NCBI RefSeq assembly: GCF_021130785.1
Contig: NC_060215.1
Location: 73,360,001-73,424,000 of the forward strand
Source: Homalodisca vitripennis
Lineage: Eukaryota; Arthropoda; Insecta; Hemiptera; Cicadellidae
DNA length: 64,000 nucleotides
Direction of reading: 5' to 3'
The notes beneath the pieces were generated by a model, which saw only the letters and a program-made list of their open reading frames with translations, was not told where the DNA came from and made no database searches. The position numbers and the translations under genes were made by a program. Positions 54,885 to 64,000 of this stretch are shown here, piece by piece (positions within the stretch are counted from its first letter, which is position 1; every line of letters begins with the position of its first letter).

Positions 54885-56887
54885 CCCTTTATAGGGCAAA
54901 CAATATTTTTCCCATTTTGCTGGAAAGGCTCTCCGGTCGAAAAATCAACCACCCTGAAAATCTTGAAATGACCAACCACTTTTTTACCATGTTTTACATT
55001 TTTAACGATTTTGTTTCACTGTAAATGCTAACACTAGACATTACAGATCACTAAATAATTTTTTTTATGTTTATTTAATTTTTTAGAGGGCGGTTGAATT
55101 TTTCAACCGGAGAGCGTCCCCGCAAATGAACTATGTATGTGTTTGCCGGTTTAAAAATCAACCACTTAGAAAACTTATGAAATTGAAGGAAAAATTAAAA
55201 CAATAGATTTAGCAATACATTTTTAAAACTGCCTTTTATTTATACAGAATTGAAAATTGCACAATATTGTGATACAAAATCTTGTCAGTGGTACATATTT
55301 ACACCTTTAAAAACATATTTAAAAAATTGGCCATATTTATATATGAATGTACCTATGTAAAAAAGGAAAAAACAAATATAACAATTAGTTAGATAATAAA
55401 ATACAAGTATAAATGACACTTAGTAAAAAATTAAAAAGTCCTCCAAATAATACGTATGCTTCTGTGTCACGATATCCTAATGTTACTATTTTGGAACAAC
55501 TAATCAGTACTATGGAACGGGGCAAAACACGCCTTACATAGTGCAACCTTGCAAGTGGAACATTCTATACTTGATCTTTCGTGCTTGGCTGTAGTACTAC
55601 ATCTGGCATATCTTCTACTTGATGTAGCAACAGGAAAATGTTCACCCACATTTCTAATGTTGACGGTTTTTTTCCTATTCTTCCACCAACTTTCTTTCCT
55701 CTCTTACAAACCGCTGGCGAGTTTGTTGTTTTCCGGCTGGTAAAATTTCCAATTAAAAACTCTGCACCAAGTTTTCTTCGAAACATCAGTTGTTTCATCA
55801 GTTTTGTTTGTTTTGTTTAGCTATATATCTGTACAAAATAAACGAATTTACCATAACAGAATCCAAACAGAAAGTAGAATATTTTAATCCACCATTTCCT
55901 AGACTTTTGGGCAATACTATAGCTAGACAGTAAATGATCAAAATGATCTACACCACCCATGTACAGATTATAATCGGCCACAGCTTGAGGGCATTTAACT
56001 TTAACTTTTTCACCCCTTTTAGTTCTTCATTTTATAAAGTCAGCTAACAGTGAAGTATTCTATAAATTATACATTTTTTAGACAAAATAATTTTTATTTG
56101 TTACAGAAATATCTACTATTTCATAGGTCTATTTGTTTTGGTAGCTATTAGCATAAAATACCTTTCCAAACAGAAAAATTATGTAATGGTGGAAAATTAT
56201 AACAGTTTGTAAAATTTTGCTATCATGTAAATACCATATTATTGTACTTTTGGCCTAATATCTTGCCTGCACTGATTATTTATATCTTAAAACGCCCTAA
56301 TTTATCTTTTGTCATAATTTAAAGTGTTATACTAATGTATGTAAAACTCTGAGGACTATATATATTTTTTTATAAATATTTTCCAATGTCATGATTTTTA
56401 GGTTAAGTGTAGAAGCAAAGACAAAATTGTAGTTAAATAACTTCAAGTGACGGTGACAACGATGAATGACTGATAAATCAAATGCCTAAAGCATTGTAAA
56501 TAAAATTAAGTTATTACAAAGAACTTCATATTTACCAGTCAGGAGATAAATTTGATATTAACTCGCTATCACACCAAACTGCTGCTTGGTTCGCGAGCTG
56601 GAAAGGTCTCTGGTTGATAAATCAACCATTTGCCACTCTTCAGATTAAAACTGACAACAGGAAGCAACAGGCAAGCTGAACAAAATTAGTAAGCTTCCAT
56701 ACAACCTACCAAGCTACTGGAAACAACAAGAACGACAACTGCATGCTCTGCCTCCGAATTATGAACCATATTGTAAAATGGTTGAATTTTTAACCGGAGA
56801 CTGTTCCCGCAAAAGTAATAAAATTTCCTTGCCCATACAAAGGCAAATTAGGTGGTTGATTTTTCAACCGGAGAGACTGTTAAAGGG
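54885..56887 (-). mobile_element. piggyBac-type element, 2.0 kb, with six subterminal palindromes
   Basis: TTAA at 54881-54884 and 56888-56891 bound the element; both ends begin CCCTTTA. Six copies of a palindrome of the form GGTTGA-AT core-TCAACC lie at 54935, 55092, 55148, 56612, 56780 and 56854, three near each end. A C-terminal transposase relic runs on the minus strand; the N-terminal half, with the first catalytic aspartates, is not recognisable. Internally deleted and non-autonomous. Confidence 0.9.
55503..56030 (-). pseudogene. piggyBac transposase, C-terminal half, frameshifted
   Basis: From 56.01 kb down, KCPQAVADYNLYMGGVDHFD carries the GGVD...D signature with a catalytic Asp (codon at 55946-55948), followed by SIAQKSRKWWIKIF. 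After frame changes, MFRRKLGAEFLIGNFTSRK and a basic loop follow (55798-55565). After one more frameshift, ECSTCKVALCKACFAPFH (about 55556-55505) forms the C-terminal zinc-binding cysteine-rich domain of piggyBac transposases (C-x2-C-x4-C-x2-C-x4-H). Inactive because of frameshifts and the missing N-terminal half. Confidence 0.85.
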
Positions 56888-56942
56888 TTAAGGCGCGATG
56901 AAAATGTTCTTAGTAGAAATGTTAAAAGCTCATCAAACCTTT

Positions 56943-57300
56943 TAGCAAAAATATTTACTCTATAGCACTTATTAATGTCATTGGTGTTCAGTGGGAATTT
57001 CAATAATACTTATCTAAACACAGTCTGACTTTCTATAATCCTTGAACCTCCAGAATCAATATTTAAGTTAATAAATATATTGGTGTTAAAATATTTAAGA
57101 CCTTTATAATGAAAATATTTTTGGGAAGAGATTTGATTAAAAACCGTTTATTGAGAAAATAAAACTGTAAAAGTATGATATAAAAGTCTTTTCTCAATCA
57201 AAAATTAAATTAAATAGTATTGTGGTTTTTTTAAATAAGTTAATTTTAACGTCATTTTATATTTAAACAGCTAATTAAGCCATACTAACATTACTAAATC
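56943..57300. repeat. Duplicated segment, copy A (uninterrupted)
   Basis: This about 350-base block recurs as copy B in three pieces: 57574-57616, 60258-60560 and 61218-61239. Shared text includes AAAAATATTT..CTATA.CACTTATTAAT.TCATT, GGTGTTAAAATATTTA, GATTTGATTAAAAACCGTTTA and ATATTTAAACAGCTAATTAA. Copy A keeps the empty TTAA site (57275-57278) into which the 657-bp element of copy B inserted. Confidence 0.88.
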
Positions 57301-58057
57301 GTAGCCTTTTTTGTTTTGTTTAAACCTCATTCAAATTGAATTCTATTCTATTAGCCTAATATCTTCAATAGAGATCATTAAAAAATTGCTTAAATTGGTT
57401 ATACTTAACCTCTTACGGATGTCGATTATTTGAAAATAAAATCTGAGTATAATATAACCTCAAAAAATCTCCAGTCTATTACAGATGCTGAGACTAGACG
57501 TTTAGAAGCGTGCCTTTCCTTTTTGTTTGTAGCCTATGTGTGTCAAGCCATGGTGTATCAGCACCGCTTTCATAGCAACAAAAAATATTTGCCCTATAAC
57601 ACTTATTAATATCATTCAAGAATCAAGAAATCTTTATTGTCTTTAAGCACTTGACAATGCAATGGACAACGTCACTTTTTCTTATATCTAAAAGGCCTAC
57701 TCCTATCACACCTTTAAAATCCCATAATACAAGTGTAATGATTAGACAGTAAGTTAAAGTAAATGTTATATGTACATGGTAGATGTGAATAACGCCACAA
57801 TTTGGTCATTAAAAAGAAAATAAAAGTAAAAATGGTTTTAGCAGCATCTCGTTAAATATAAAACATATCTAAAACATTATATATACAATAAATTAAATAG
57901 TAAATAAAACAATAAATATATAACAATAAAACAAATAAAAAGTAACAATAAATAGATAACAATGCAACAAATAGAAATTTACAATAAAATAGGTTTAACA
58001 ACAATAAATAAATAACAATAGATATAACTATTAACAAAAACATAACTATTAAAAAAT

Positions 58058-59269
58058 TCAAGTACTAATACCACAGGTTAAGTAGTCATTTAAAGAATAA
58101 AATGTATTATCAACAAGCCAATTACTCACAACACTTTTAAATCTACTAATGGACATATTCCATGCTTTTTCAGGAAGTTTATTAAAAAGTTTAATCTTCA
58201 TATAGATAAAAGTGCCTTTGGTTTTCTCCAATCGAACATTCATCTGTTCAAGCGTATATTTTTTTCTTGTACAGTAGAAGTGTATTTCTTGTCTACTAAT
58301 AAAACTGTCTAATTGTTCTTTGATACTAAGTAAAGTACAATAAATATACAGGGATGGAAGGGTCATAATTCTAAATTTTTTAAAAATTGGGACACAAGAA
58401 ACTCTATTGCCAACATTTGCAATAATTCTAATTACTTTCTTTTGCCAAATGAAAGCAGTTTTAGCACTAGTACTATTCCCCCAAAGTGTTACACCATATC
58501 TGAGCTGGGAATGGAAAAAGGCATAATATGCTGTGATTAACATTTCACTACTGATACTATACTTTAGTTTCCTGATAAGGTATGTAACCCTAGCTAATTT
58601 TTTACAAAGAAAACTTACATGTGCATCCCAATTTAACCGATTATCCATGTATATTCCTAATAGCCTAATAGGTTCTGTGTACTTACTATCAAAGACACAG
58701 TTTCCATCAAGAGTAAAAATTAAATTTTCTGTTTTACTATTATTTACCACCAGAAGGTTGGCTTTAAACCACTTAATAGCTTCAGTCATTGCCTGCTCCT
58801 GTTCTAAAATTAAAGTTTCCAGATGTTTATTGCTATTTAAAATAGTTGTATCATCTGCATATAGAACAGACCTACAAGGCATATTAAATGAAAAATCATT
58901 TATTGCTACTATAAACAGAAAAGGACCAAGTACTGAGCCTTGTGGTACTCCTTGTAAAACATTTTGGAAACCAGATACATCTTTATTTTGTGAAACCATC
59001 TGCCTTCTATTTTGTAAATATGATGAAAATAAACTTAATTCATTATTTTTTATGCCATAAAAATGTAGCTTTTTTACAAGCAGGTCATGAGGAATACAAT
59101 CAAAAGCTTTACTTAAGTCAATTAAGGTAGTAGATGTCATCATTTTGTTTTCAAAATTCAGAATAACCTGTTCTGTTACAGTTTCAACCACTTTTACTGT
59201 GTTTAAACATGGGAAAAAACCAAATTGGTCCGGACAAAAAAGATTATTTACAACAAAAAAGTTATACAA
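58058..59269 (-). pseudogene. LINE reverse transcriptase, C-terminal 403 codons
   Basis: Uninterrupted frame with RT blocks: CPDQFGFFPCLNTVKVVETV, LIDLSKAFDCIPHDLL (first Asp), GVPQGSVLGPFLFIVAIND, VLYADDTTILNSN (catalytic DD), IRLLGIYMDNRLNW, and the thumb ending FYSLNDYLTCG. It is clearly related to, but distinct from, the ORF2 at 37.66-40.55 kb. Upstream RT blocks (59.27-59.75 kb) are broken by stops and a frameshift, and there is no endonuclease, so the copy is inactive. Confidence 0.92.
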
Positions 59270-59791
59270 TTGTTCTTTGATACAAAACTCAAATATTTTA
59301 CTAAGAATAGGAACTAATGAGATTGGTCGATAGCTAGAGGGGTCAGTCCTATCTCCTTTTTTTAAAAATTGGCACTACTTTTGTTACTTTTAATGCTTGA
59401 GGAAATGTTCCTTGGTCTAGCATCTTGTTAAATAAATAAGTAACTGGCTCTAATATTATGTCAATGATGTCTTTCATAATTTCATTGGAAAAATCATAAT
59501 AATCCTCACTTTTTGAGGTACTCAACCTAGATGTACAATATAAAACATAATTTCTTTCAATATTTTTCCATTTAAAATCATTTTTTAATACACCCTTATT
59601 TCTTATGTACTTTTCTAAATATTCAAGAGCAAGGTTATTATCATTCTGCTGGTCAGAAGTATTAATTATATTAGAAGGTGAAAGTTTAAAGAAGTTATTA
59701 AAAGTCCTAGAATCAATAAAAGTTTCATGATTTTTTCTTCAACCTTATTTTCTGTATTAATTATTTTCCAAGCAGCTTTACATTTATTTTT

Positions 59792-60180
59792 TTAATTGGT
59801 AATATATTTCTCATTGAATAATTTTTTCTGTCTTTTAATTTCAGATCTATACAGATTTTTTGCTCTTGTGTACACATTTTTACATTGTAGTTCATGAACT
59901 GTACCCTTACTGTTCTTAAGCTTATCATACAATGCAACTACTATTTTCCTAATATTTTCCAATTCTTTTGTATACCATTTACTACTTAACCTATTAGTAT
60001 TGTCACTATTGCCTAATTTAATATCTTTAAAAGGACAGCACACATTAAAAGTGCTTGTCAAGACAAAGTTAAAATAATCAAATGCTGCATCTACATTAGT
60101 AAAACGTTGTAGCTGTGACCAGTCTACATGAGTCAAACTTTCCCTAAAATTTTTAATAGCATATGGCGTTAACGTTCTAA
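59792..60180 (-). pseudogene. LINE ORF2 connector fragment (between EN and RT)
   Basis: The frame 60136-59792 contains MTHVDWSQLQRFTNVDAAFD, SSKWYTKELENIRKIV and RAKNLYRSEIKRQKKLF, matching the connector between endonuclease and RT of the intact LINE (NLLYNIEDVDIAYDYF, WFDSGLRKMR, KKKFYRSKIKEAK). It belongs to the same insertion as the RT fragment. Confidence 0.82.
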
Positions 60181-60560
60181 TGGTTTTAGTTGAAATACCT
60201 TTTTTTATACCTGCGTTTGGAGCACCAATTGTGTGAAAATTTGCACAAACTGCTGCAATTGGTGTTCAGTTGGGATTTTAGTAATACTTATCTAAAAATA
60301 GTCTGAAGTTATATATAATACTTTAGCCTCCAGAATCAATATTTATCTTAATAAATTTATTGGTGTTAAAATATTTAGGACCCCAATATTGAAAATATTT
60401 TTGTGAAGAGATTTGATTAAAAACCGTTTAGTGAGAAAGTAAAACTAAAAATATAAAAAAGTCTTCTCTCAATAAAAAATTAAATTAAATAGTATTGTGA
60501 TTTTTGATTAAAAAAAAAAAGTTACTTTTAACATCAGTTTATATTTAAACAGCTAATTAA

Positions 60561-61217
60561 CCTGTTGACGAGTGCGCACGGCATTTGCCGTGCCGCTATG
60601 ACGGTCCATACTGAGTGCCTCATTGACCAGTGACAGACTTTTAGGGAGTAAAATAAAAAACTTTTAAATGTTAATAAACTTGTTTATTATAGTTTAAGTG
60701 TATATAAATATACATTGTAGATTGTTAAAAGCAATCATCTCGTTTTAAAACTTTCCTAGTGTATGATACTGCTCAAAACAAGTATATATACAAAGGGCGA
60801 CCTCACATGTTGAACATTCATAGCTGGTTTCTTTTCTTCTTTGTCCAGTTCGAGTGGTGTGTTTACACACATAGCACTGCCTGAGTAGTTTACGCTTCTT
60901 TGAGTCATTCTGGGGGAGTGGCCTTATAAAATGGCGACCTTGGAGGCGTAGCGGGTCTTGTGTCCCGCCTCCGTAAAATAGTTTTAAAAGTTATCACCAG
61001 GTGCCACCACGATATAGGACTAGCAACACTGTACAGCGACACTATTAGGAACGACTGAAAAGTTCCAAAAATCTCCGCTAGACATCACAGTAAGTCAGTG
61101 AGAACGAACTGACAGTCATTAGTCTGCAACGGAAAATGCCGTGCTCCCTCATATGGGACCAAATGGCAAATGCCGTGCGCACTCATTTGGTTATGTTTTG
61201 CGGCACTCATCAACAGG
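60561..61217. mobile_element. TTAA-flanked 657-bp element (piggyBac-type MITE)
   Basis: TTAA at 60557-60560 and 61218-61221. The left end CCTGTTGACGAGTGC and reverse-complemented right end CCTGTTGATGAGTGC differ at one of 15 positions. Subterminal repeats of GCACGGCATTTGCC occur at both ends, at the left as a near-palindrome with GCCGTGC. No coding frame. Copy A shows the empty site with a single TTAA, so the duplication is proven within this window. Confidence 0.9.
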
Positions 61218-61762
61218 TTAAGTCGTACCAAAATTATTAAGATTCAAGATCTTTATTGGCTATTAACCCTTTTGAGTGCCGGAGCATCGCTATTTGCGAT
61301 CCTGCATTATATGCAAGAAATGCCAGAATCGCTATTTGCGATTTCTGCAGTAACGCTTATATTTTATATAGTATTTATCTAAATTGGCTCAATGACTATA
61401 CATATGATTTAAAAGGCTTCAACGTAACTTTTTATGAAAGTTTTGTTGCATTCTGGATAGATTCTGATTTTTACAGCGGTTTTAAAGAAAGCGAGTCAGT
61501 CGAGTTTAGAAACGGACGAGCCGTCACATGTTTTGTTTGCGCTGAGGTTTATTTCACAAATGATTGTAAATATTTAAAATTTTTAAGTGTAAAAGGGTTT
61601 GTATTGTTAGTATCTTCATATTATTTTGTATTTGTATGTTGTTCTAGTCTGTGTGTAAGTAGAACAATTACTTGACCGTGAGTTACAATGATCATAAGCA
61701 GCTAGTACTTTACTAAATACATTTGTATACTTTTTATGTTTGTTCAGTGATATTTATAAACA

Positions 61763-62535
61763 ATGAGTCGTAAAAACATTGCTGACAATGAAGACCTAGT
61801 ATTGCAGGCATTAGATTCAAGCATTAGCAGTGTAGACAATACACAGAGTGTTAGATTAGGGTTAGGCGAGGGTGACCAAGATACAAATGACCAATATTCA
61901 GACAGTGAGAGTGATCTTGACGTTTTTGAAGATTCTTCCTCAGAATTACACGATACTGATGCTGACATAGATTACTGTCCATCATCTGATAATGAATCAG
62001 ATTTGTCTAATACCAATGTAGGCCTAATGTTTACATCTACACTTAAAAAGCCTAATAAGAGAACACATCCTGAATTACAAGGTAATCAGAAAAGGTTGAA
62101 ATTAGGCATAGGCCTATAACAAAGAAGTCCTATTTATAGTGACCATAGTTCCCGTGACATTGATGACCCAGACATGACAAACAATGATGATGAGCTGGCG
62201 CCTTTTGACATCCGGTTGCTTGATCCTCCTCTGATTGGATTGAAGTTGGGCCTGACAAGACTTCCCCCTTATTCCAATTGGATACAACGAACTGCCTGGA
62301 CCAAAACATATGCCTCGTCCTGAATCTAACCCTGTTGTTTATTTTTATATTTATATTATATTATTTTTATATTATATTATCTACTGAATTATTGTTTAGT
62401 AGTCTGACAAGAGAAATAAACAGGTACGCAAACCAGTTCATTCAAAAAAATTCGGACTCAATGAAAGATCACTTAAGAGTTAGGGAATGGTTGCCAATGA
62501 CTACTGATGAGATGAAAGCCTTTGTTATTACTTAG
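61763..62535 (+). pseudogene. piggyBac transposase, N-terminal part, disrupted
   Basis: The frame at 61763-62119 starts MSRKNIADNEDLVLQALDSS and is Asp/Glu/Ser rich (DQYSDSESDLDVFEDSSSE), typical of the disordered acidic N-terminus of piggyBac transposases, ending in a basic patch (KKPNKRTHPEL). After a stop, the next domain starts in another frame (62278-62535): LTREINRYANQFIQKN and LRVREWLPMTTDEMKAFVIT match the ET(N)RYA...W...T..EMKAF block just before the catalytic core. The core itself is deleted. Confidence 0.82.
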
Positions 62536-63050
62536 ACAACAATTTATAGGCAATTTATAAACAGACAAAAAAAAGGCAATTTATAAACAATGGAAATACT
62601 ATCCAAGTCTTGAGACACTGTCTATAAACGAGAAACTTTCTAGTTTAGTAGCGGTTCATATTTTCATATTTATTTTCCACAAACTTTATTTATAAGTATA
62701 AAAAAAGTTTGTATATGTATTTTTTTAAAGAATTAAATGGAGTATAAGATAGCATAACTGAAAAAGAAAAAATAAAATATTTCAATAACACAATGTTGTG
62801 TCAAAATAAAAACAAAATGTTTTTGTTCATACAATTTTTGTTAACTTTTTTTATTGGTATAAAATCGTTAGATGTCTAATGAATGTATTACATTTATAAA
62901 GAAAATATATTTATGTAGAAAACAAATAAATACCCAGGACATTATACCAATAAATAATTTTGTTTATTAATTTTTAACCAGACCCTTGCAAAATCAAGCA
63001 TTTTGACTCGGCATTTTATGCATACCATATAGCAAAACGCTGCGGCACTC
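62536..63050. other. Noncoding 3' part of the piggyBac element
   Basis: AT-rich sequence without coding motifs between the transposase relic and the right terminal repeat. A short imperfect direct repeat (GGCAATTTATAAACA) occurs at about 62550 and 62575. Confidence 0.6.
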
Positions 63051-63162
63051 AAAGGGTTAAACAACATGTTCAGTTACAATAGGTTTCGTCATGAAAAATC
63101 ATTTGACATAAAAACTAATTTATACCCTTCATTTAGTTATATATTTATATAACAGTTGTGCA

Positions 63163-64000
63163 TTAACCAGATGTATTTTGTAACAGATCAAACATGTTGC
63201 ACTTAATGTTCTCGTCAATAGAGTAAAAAGCTTTTGTCTTAAGCCAACTTGAAATCCTTCGTTTAAACTTATTAATTGGTAGTTCTCTTATAGCTAATGG
63301 TAGTTTGTTGAATAATCTAATTTGTTGAGAATTGCAACTATTGTAGGTCCGAGTTAGTCTTACTTGAGGTGCTACAAGATTATATTGAAACCTAGTGTTT
63401 GTAATCATATACTAACTCATGAGAGATAAAGGTGTTGATATTTTCTCTAACATACATTAAATTCTGATATATGTAAATACAAGCAAGAGTCATTATTTTA
63501 AAATTTACAAAAAGACTGGAGGACTCTTGATTAGATAGATCTGCCATTAACCTGATTGCCTTTTTTCTCCCACACAAACACTTTTTTGGAGGCACTAGAG
63601 TTGCCCCATAGATGGGTACCATAACAAAGGTGTATATGGAACAATTCGAAGTGGGTCATTAACAATAATTCAAAATTAACACACTACTTAATTTTACGTA
63701 GGAGAAAGATTACTCTAGAAAGTTTTTTACAGACAGCTTCCACATGTGGCCTCCAACTAAGTTTACTGTCAAGTACAATCCCCAAAGAGCTTAACAGTTT
63801 TAATGTAGTTATCGTCTAAATCTAAATTATTATTGCATATAAAATTGTGTTTTGAGTCTTATTTTAATTTATAATAAGGTTATCTGCTGAATACCAATCT
63901 TTAGCTTGTTGAAGAGCATTAGCTAATTGTACATTAAGTTGCCACACATTCACATTAGAACAAAGAGTTGTATCGTCTGCATAAAGTAAAGACATGGATG
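63163..64000 (-). pseudogene. LINE reverse transcriptase, decayed, 5'-partial
   Basis: From 64.0 kb down: SLLYADDTTLCSNVNVW (catalytic DD, near 63.99 kb), [17 protein letters not shown] and [13 protein letters not shown] across frameshifts; LCYGTHLWGNSSASKK (63.64 kb); KKAIRLMADLSNQESSSLF and LACIYIYQNLMYVREN (63622-63392); and the thumb end IRLFNKLPLAIRELPINKFK with AFYSIDENI (63408-63163). Several frame changes are visible, so it is inactive in this part. Confidence 0.88.

Larger units (their letters stand above)
57617..60257 (-). mobile_element. LINE, minus strand, 5'-truncated, inserted in copy B
   Basis: The 3' end at 57617 has TTCTTG-type units and ACAATAAAGATT, the same terminal signature as the intact LINE at 37.4 kb. 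The 5' end lies near 60257, between the endonuclease and the RT. Host sequence on either side joins to the continuous text of copy A. An upstream-connector fragment and a long RT frame remain. Confidence 0.9.
61267..63056 (+). mobile_element. piggyBac-type element, 1.79 kb, inserted in a LINE 3' UTR
   Basis: TTAA at 61263-61266 and 63057-63060. The left end CCCTTTTGAGTGCCGGAGC and reverse-complemented right end CCCTTTGAGTGCCGCAGC are near-identical. Near the left end a palindromic motif ATCGCTATTTGCGAT occurs twice (about 61286 and 61328). It carries the N-terminal part of a transposase only; the catalytic core is deleted. Confidence 0.92.
61237..64000 (-). mobile_element. LINE, minus strand, runs off the window, interrupted by piggyBac
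   Basis: The 3' terminus (61237-61262) has the same CCAATAAAGATCTTGAATC-type signature as the other LINEs; the element resumes at 63061 after a piggyBac insertion in its 3' UTR and continues past the window end. Confidence 0.88.

Noticed and set aside
58533..59060. A 175-codon plus-strand frame
   Set aside because: Antisense of the LINE reverse transcriptase; no own motifs.
61763..62119. Acidic 118-residue frame considered as a host gene
   Set aside because: It lies between TTAA-flanked terminal repeats and is followed by a piggyBac-specific block, so it is the transposase N-terminus.

Overview
This is eukaryotic, animal-type DNA and most likely from an insect, possibly a hemipteroid; the species assignment is inference. 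It is AT-rich and intron-dominated, with GT/AG splice junctions and a heavy load of LINE, Penelope-like, mariner, hAT and piggyBac-type sequence. There are no bacterial operons, rRNA genes or CRISPR arrays.

The main host gene fills the first half. Sixteen plus-strand exons between 2547 and 32869 join in consistent phase into about 824 residues of carboxypeptidase D, a multi-domain membrane metallocarboxypeptidase of the secretory pathway. The window holds the end of the active second catalytic domain, its transthyretin-like domain, a third peptidase-like domain whose metal and catalytic positions are replaced, further beta-sandwich domains, one membrane span and an acidic cytoplasmic tail. 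The 5' part of the gene (domain I and the zinc-binding HxxE exon of domain II) lies outside the window.

The introns carry transposon fossils: a LINE 5' fragment at the left edge; two mariners in opposite orientation (6.8-9.0 kb); an antisense intronless coding relic (10.56-11.07 kb); a Penelope-like 3' end with a GIY-YIG domain (12.4-13.6 kb); a TTAA-flanked element with five palindromic motifs (15.9-16.4 kb); a decayed LINE (17.1-19.4 kb); and Penelope-type terminal repeats at about 26 and 31 kb.

From 32.9 kb on the window is almost entirely mobile DNA: a B-family DNA polymerase relic (34.5-35.1 kb), a small TIR element (35.7 kb), a LINE with an intact 961-codon ORF2 (37.4-41.0 kb), a 2.8-kb hAT element with a perfect 8-bp target duplication (43.27-46.08 kb), a third mariner (46.2-47.0 kb), an RNase-H-bearing LINE of higher GC (47.05-51.0 kb) and more LINE debris to 53.2 kb. 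A short ATG exon with a clean splice donor at 54453-54569 may begin a second gene that is otherwise off-window or lost among repeats.

The last 9 kb is a layered stack of insertions: a 2.0-kb piggyBac element (54.89-56.89), a duplicated host segment, a LINE inside the second copy, a 657-bp TTAA element inside the same copy (the first copy keeps the empty site), a second LINE, and a 1.79-kb piggyBac element inside that LINE's 3' UTR. Four TTAA elements of unrelated sequence each carry short palindromes with a central AT-rich core near their ends. This shared architecture, and the Penelope-type motifs resembling a hammerhead ribozyme core, are the most interesting observations.
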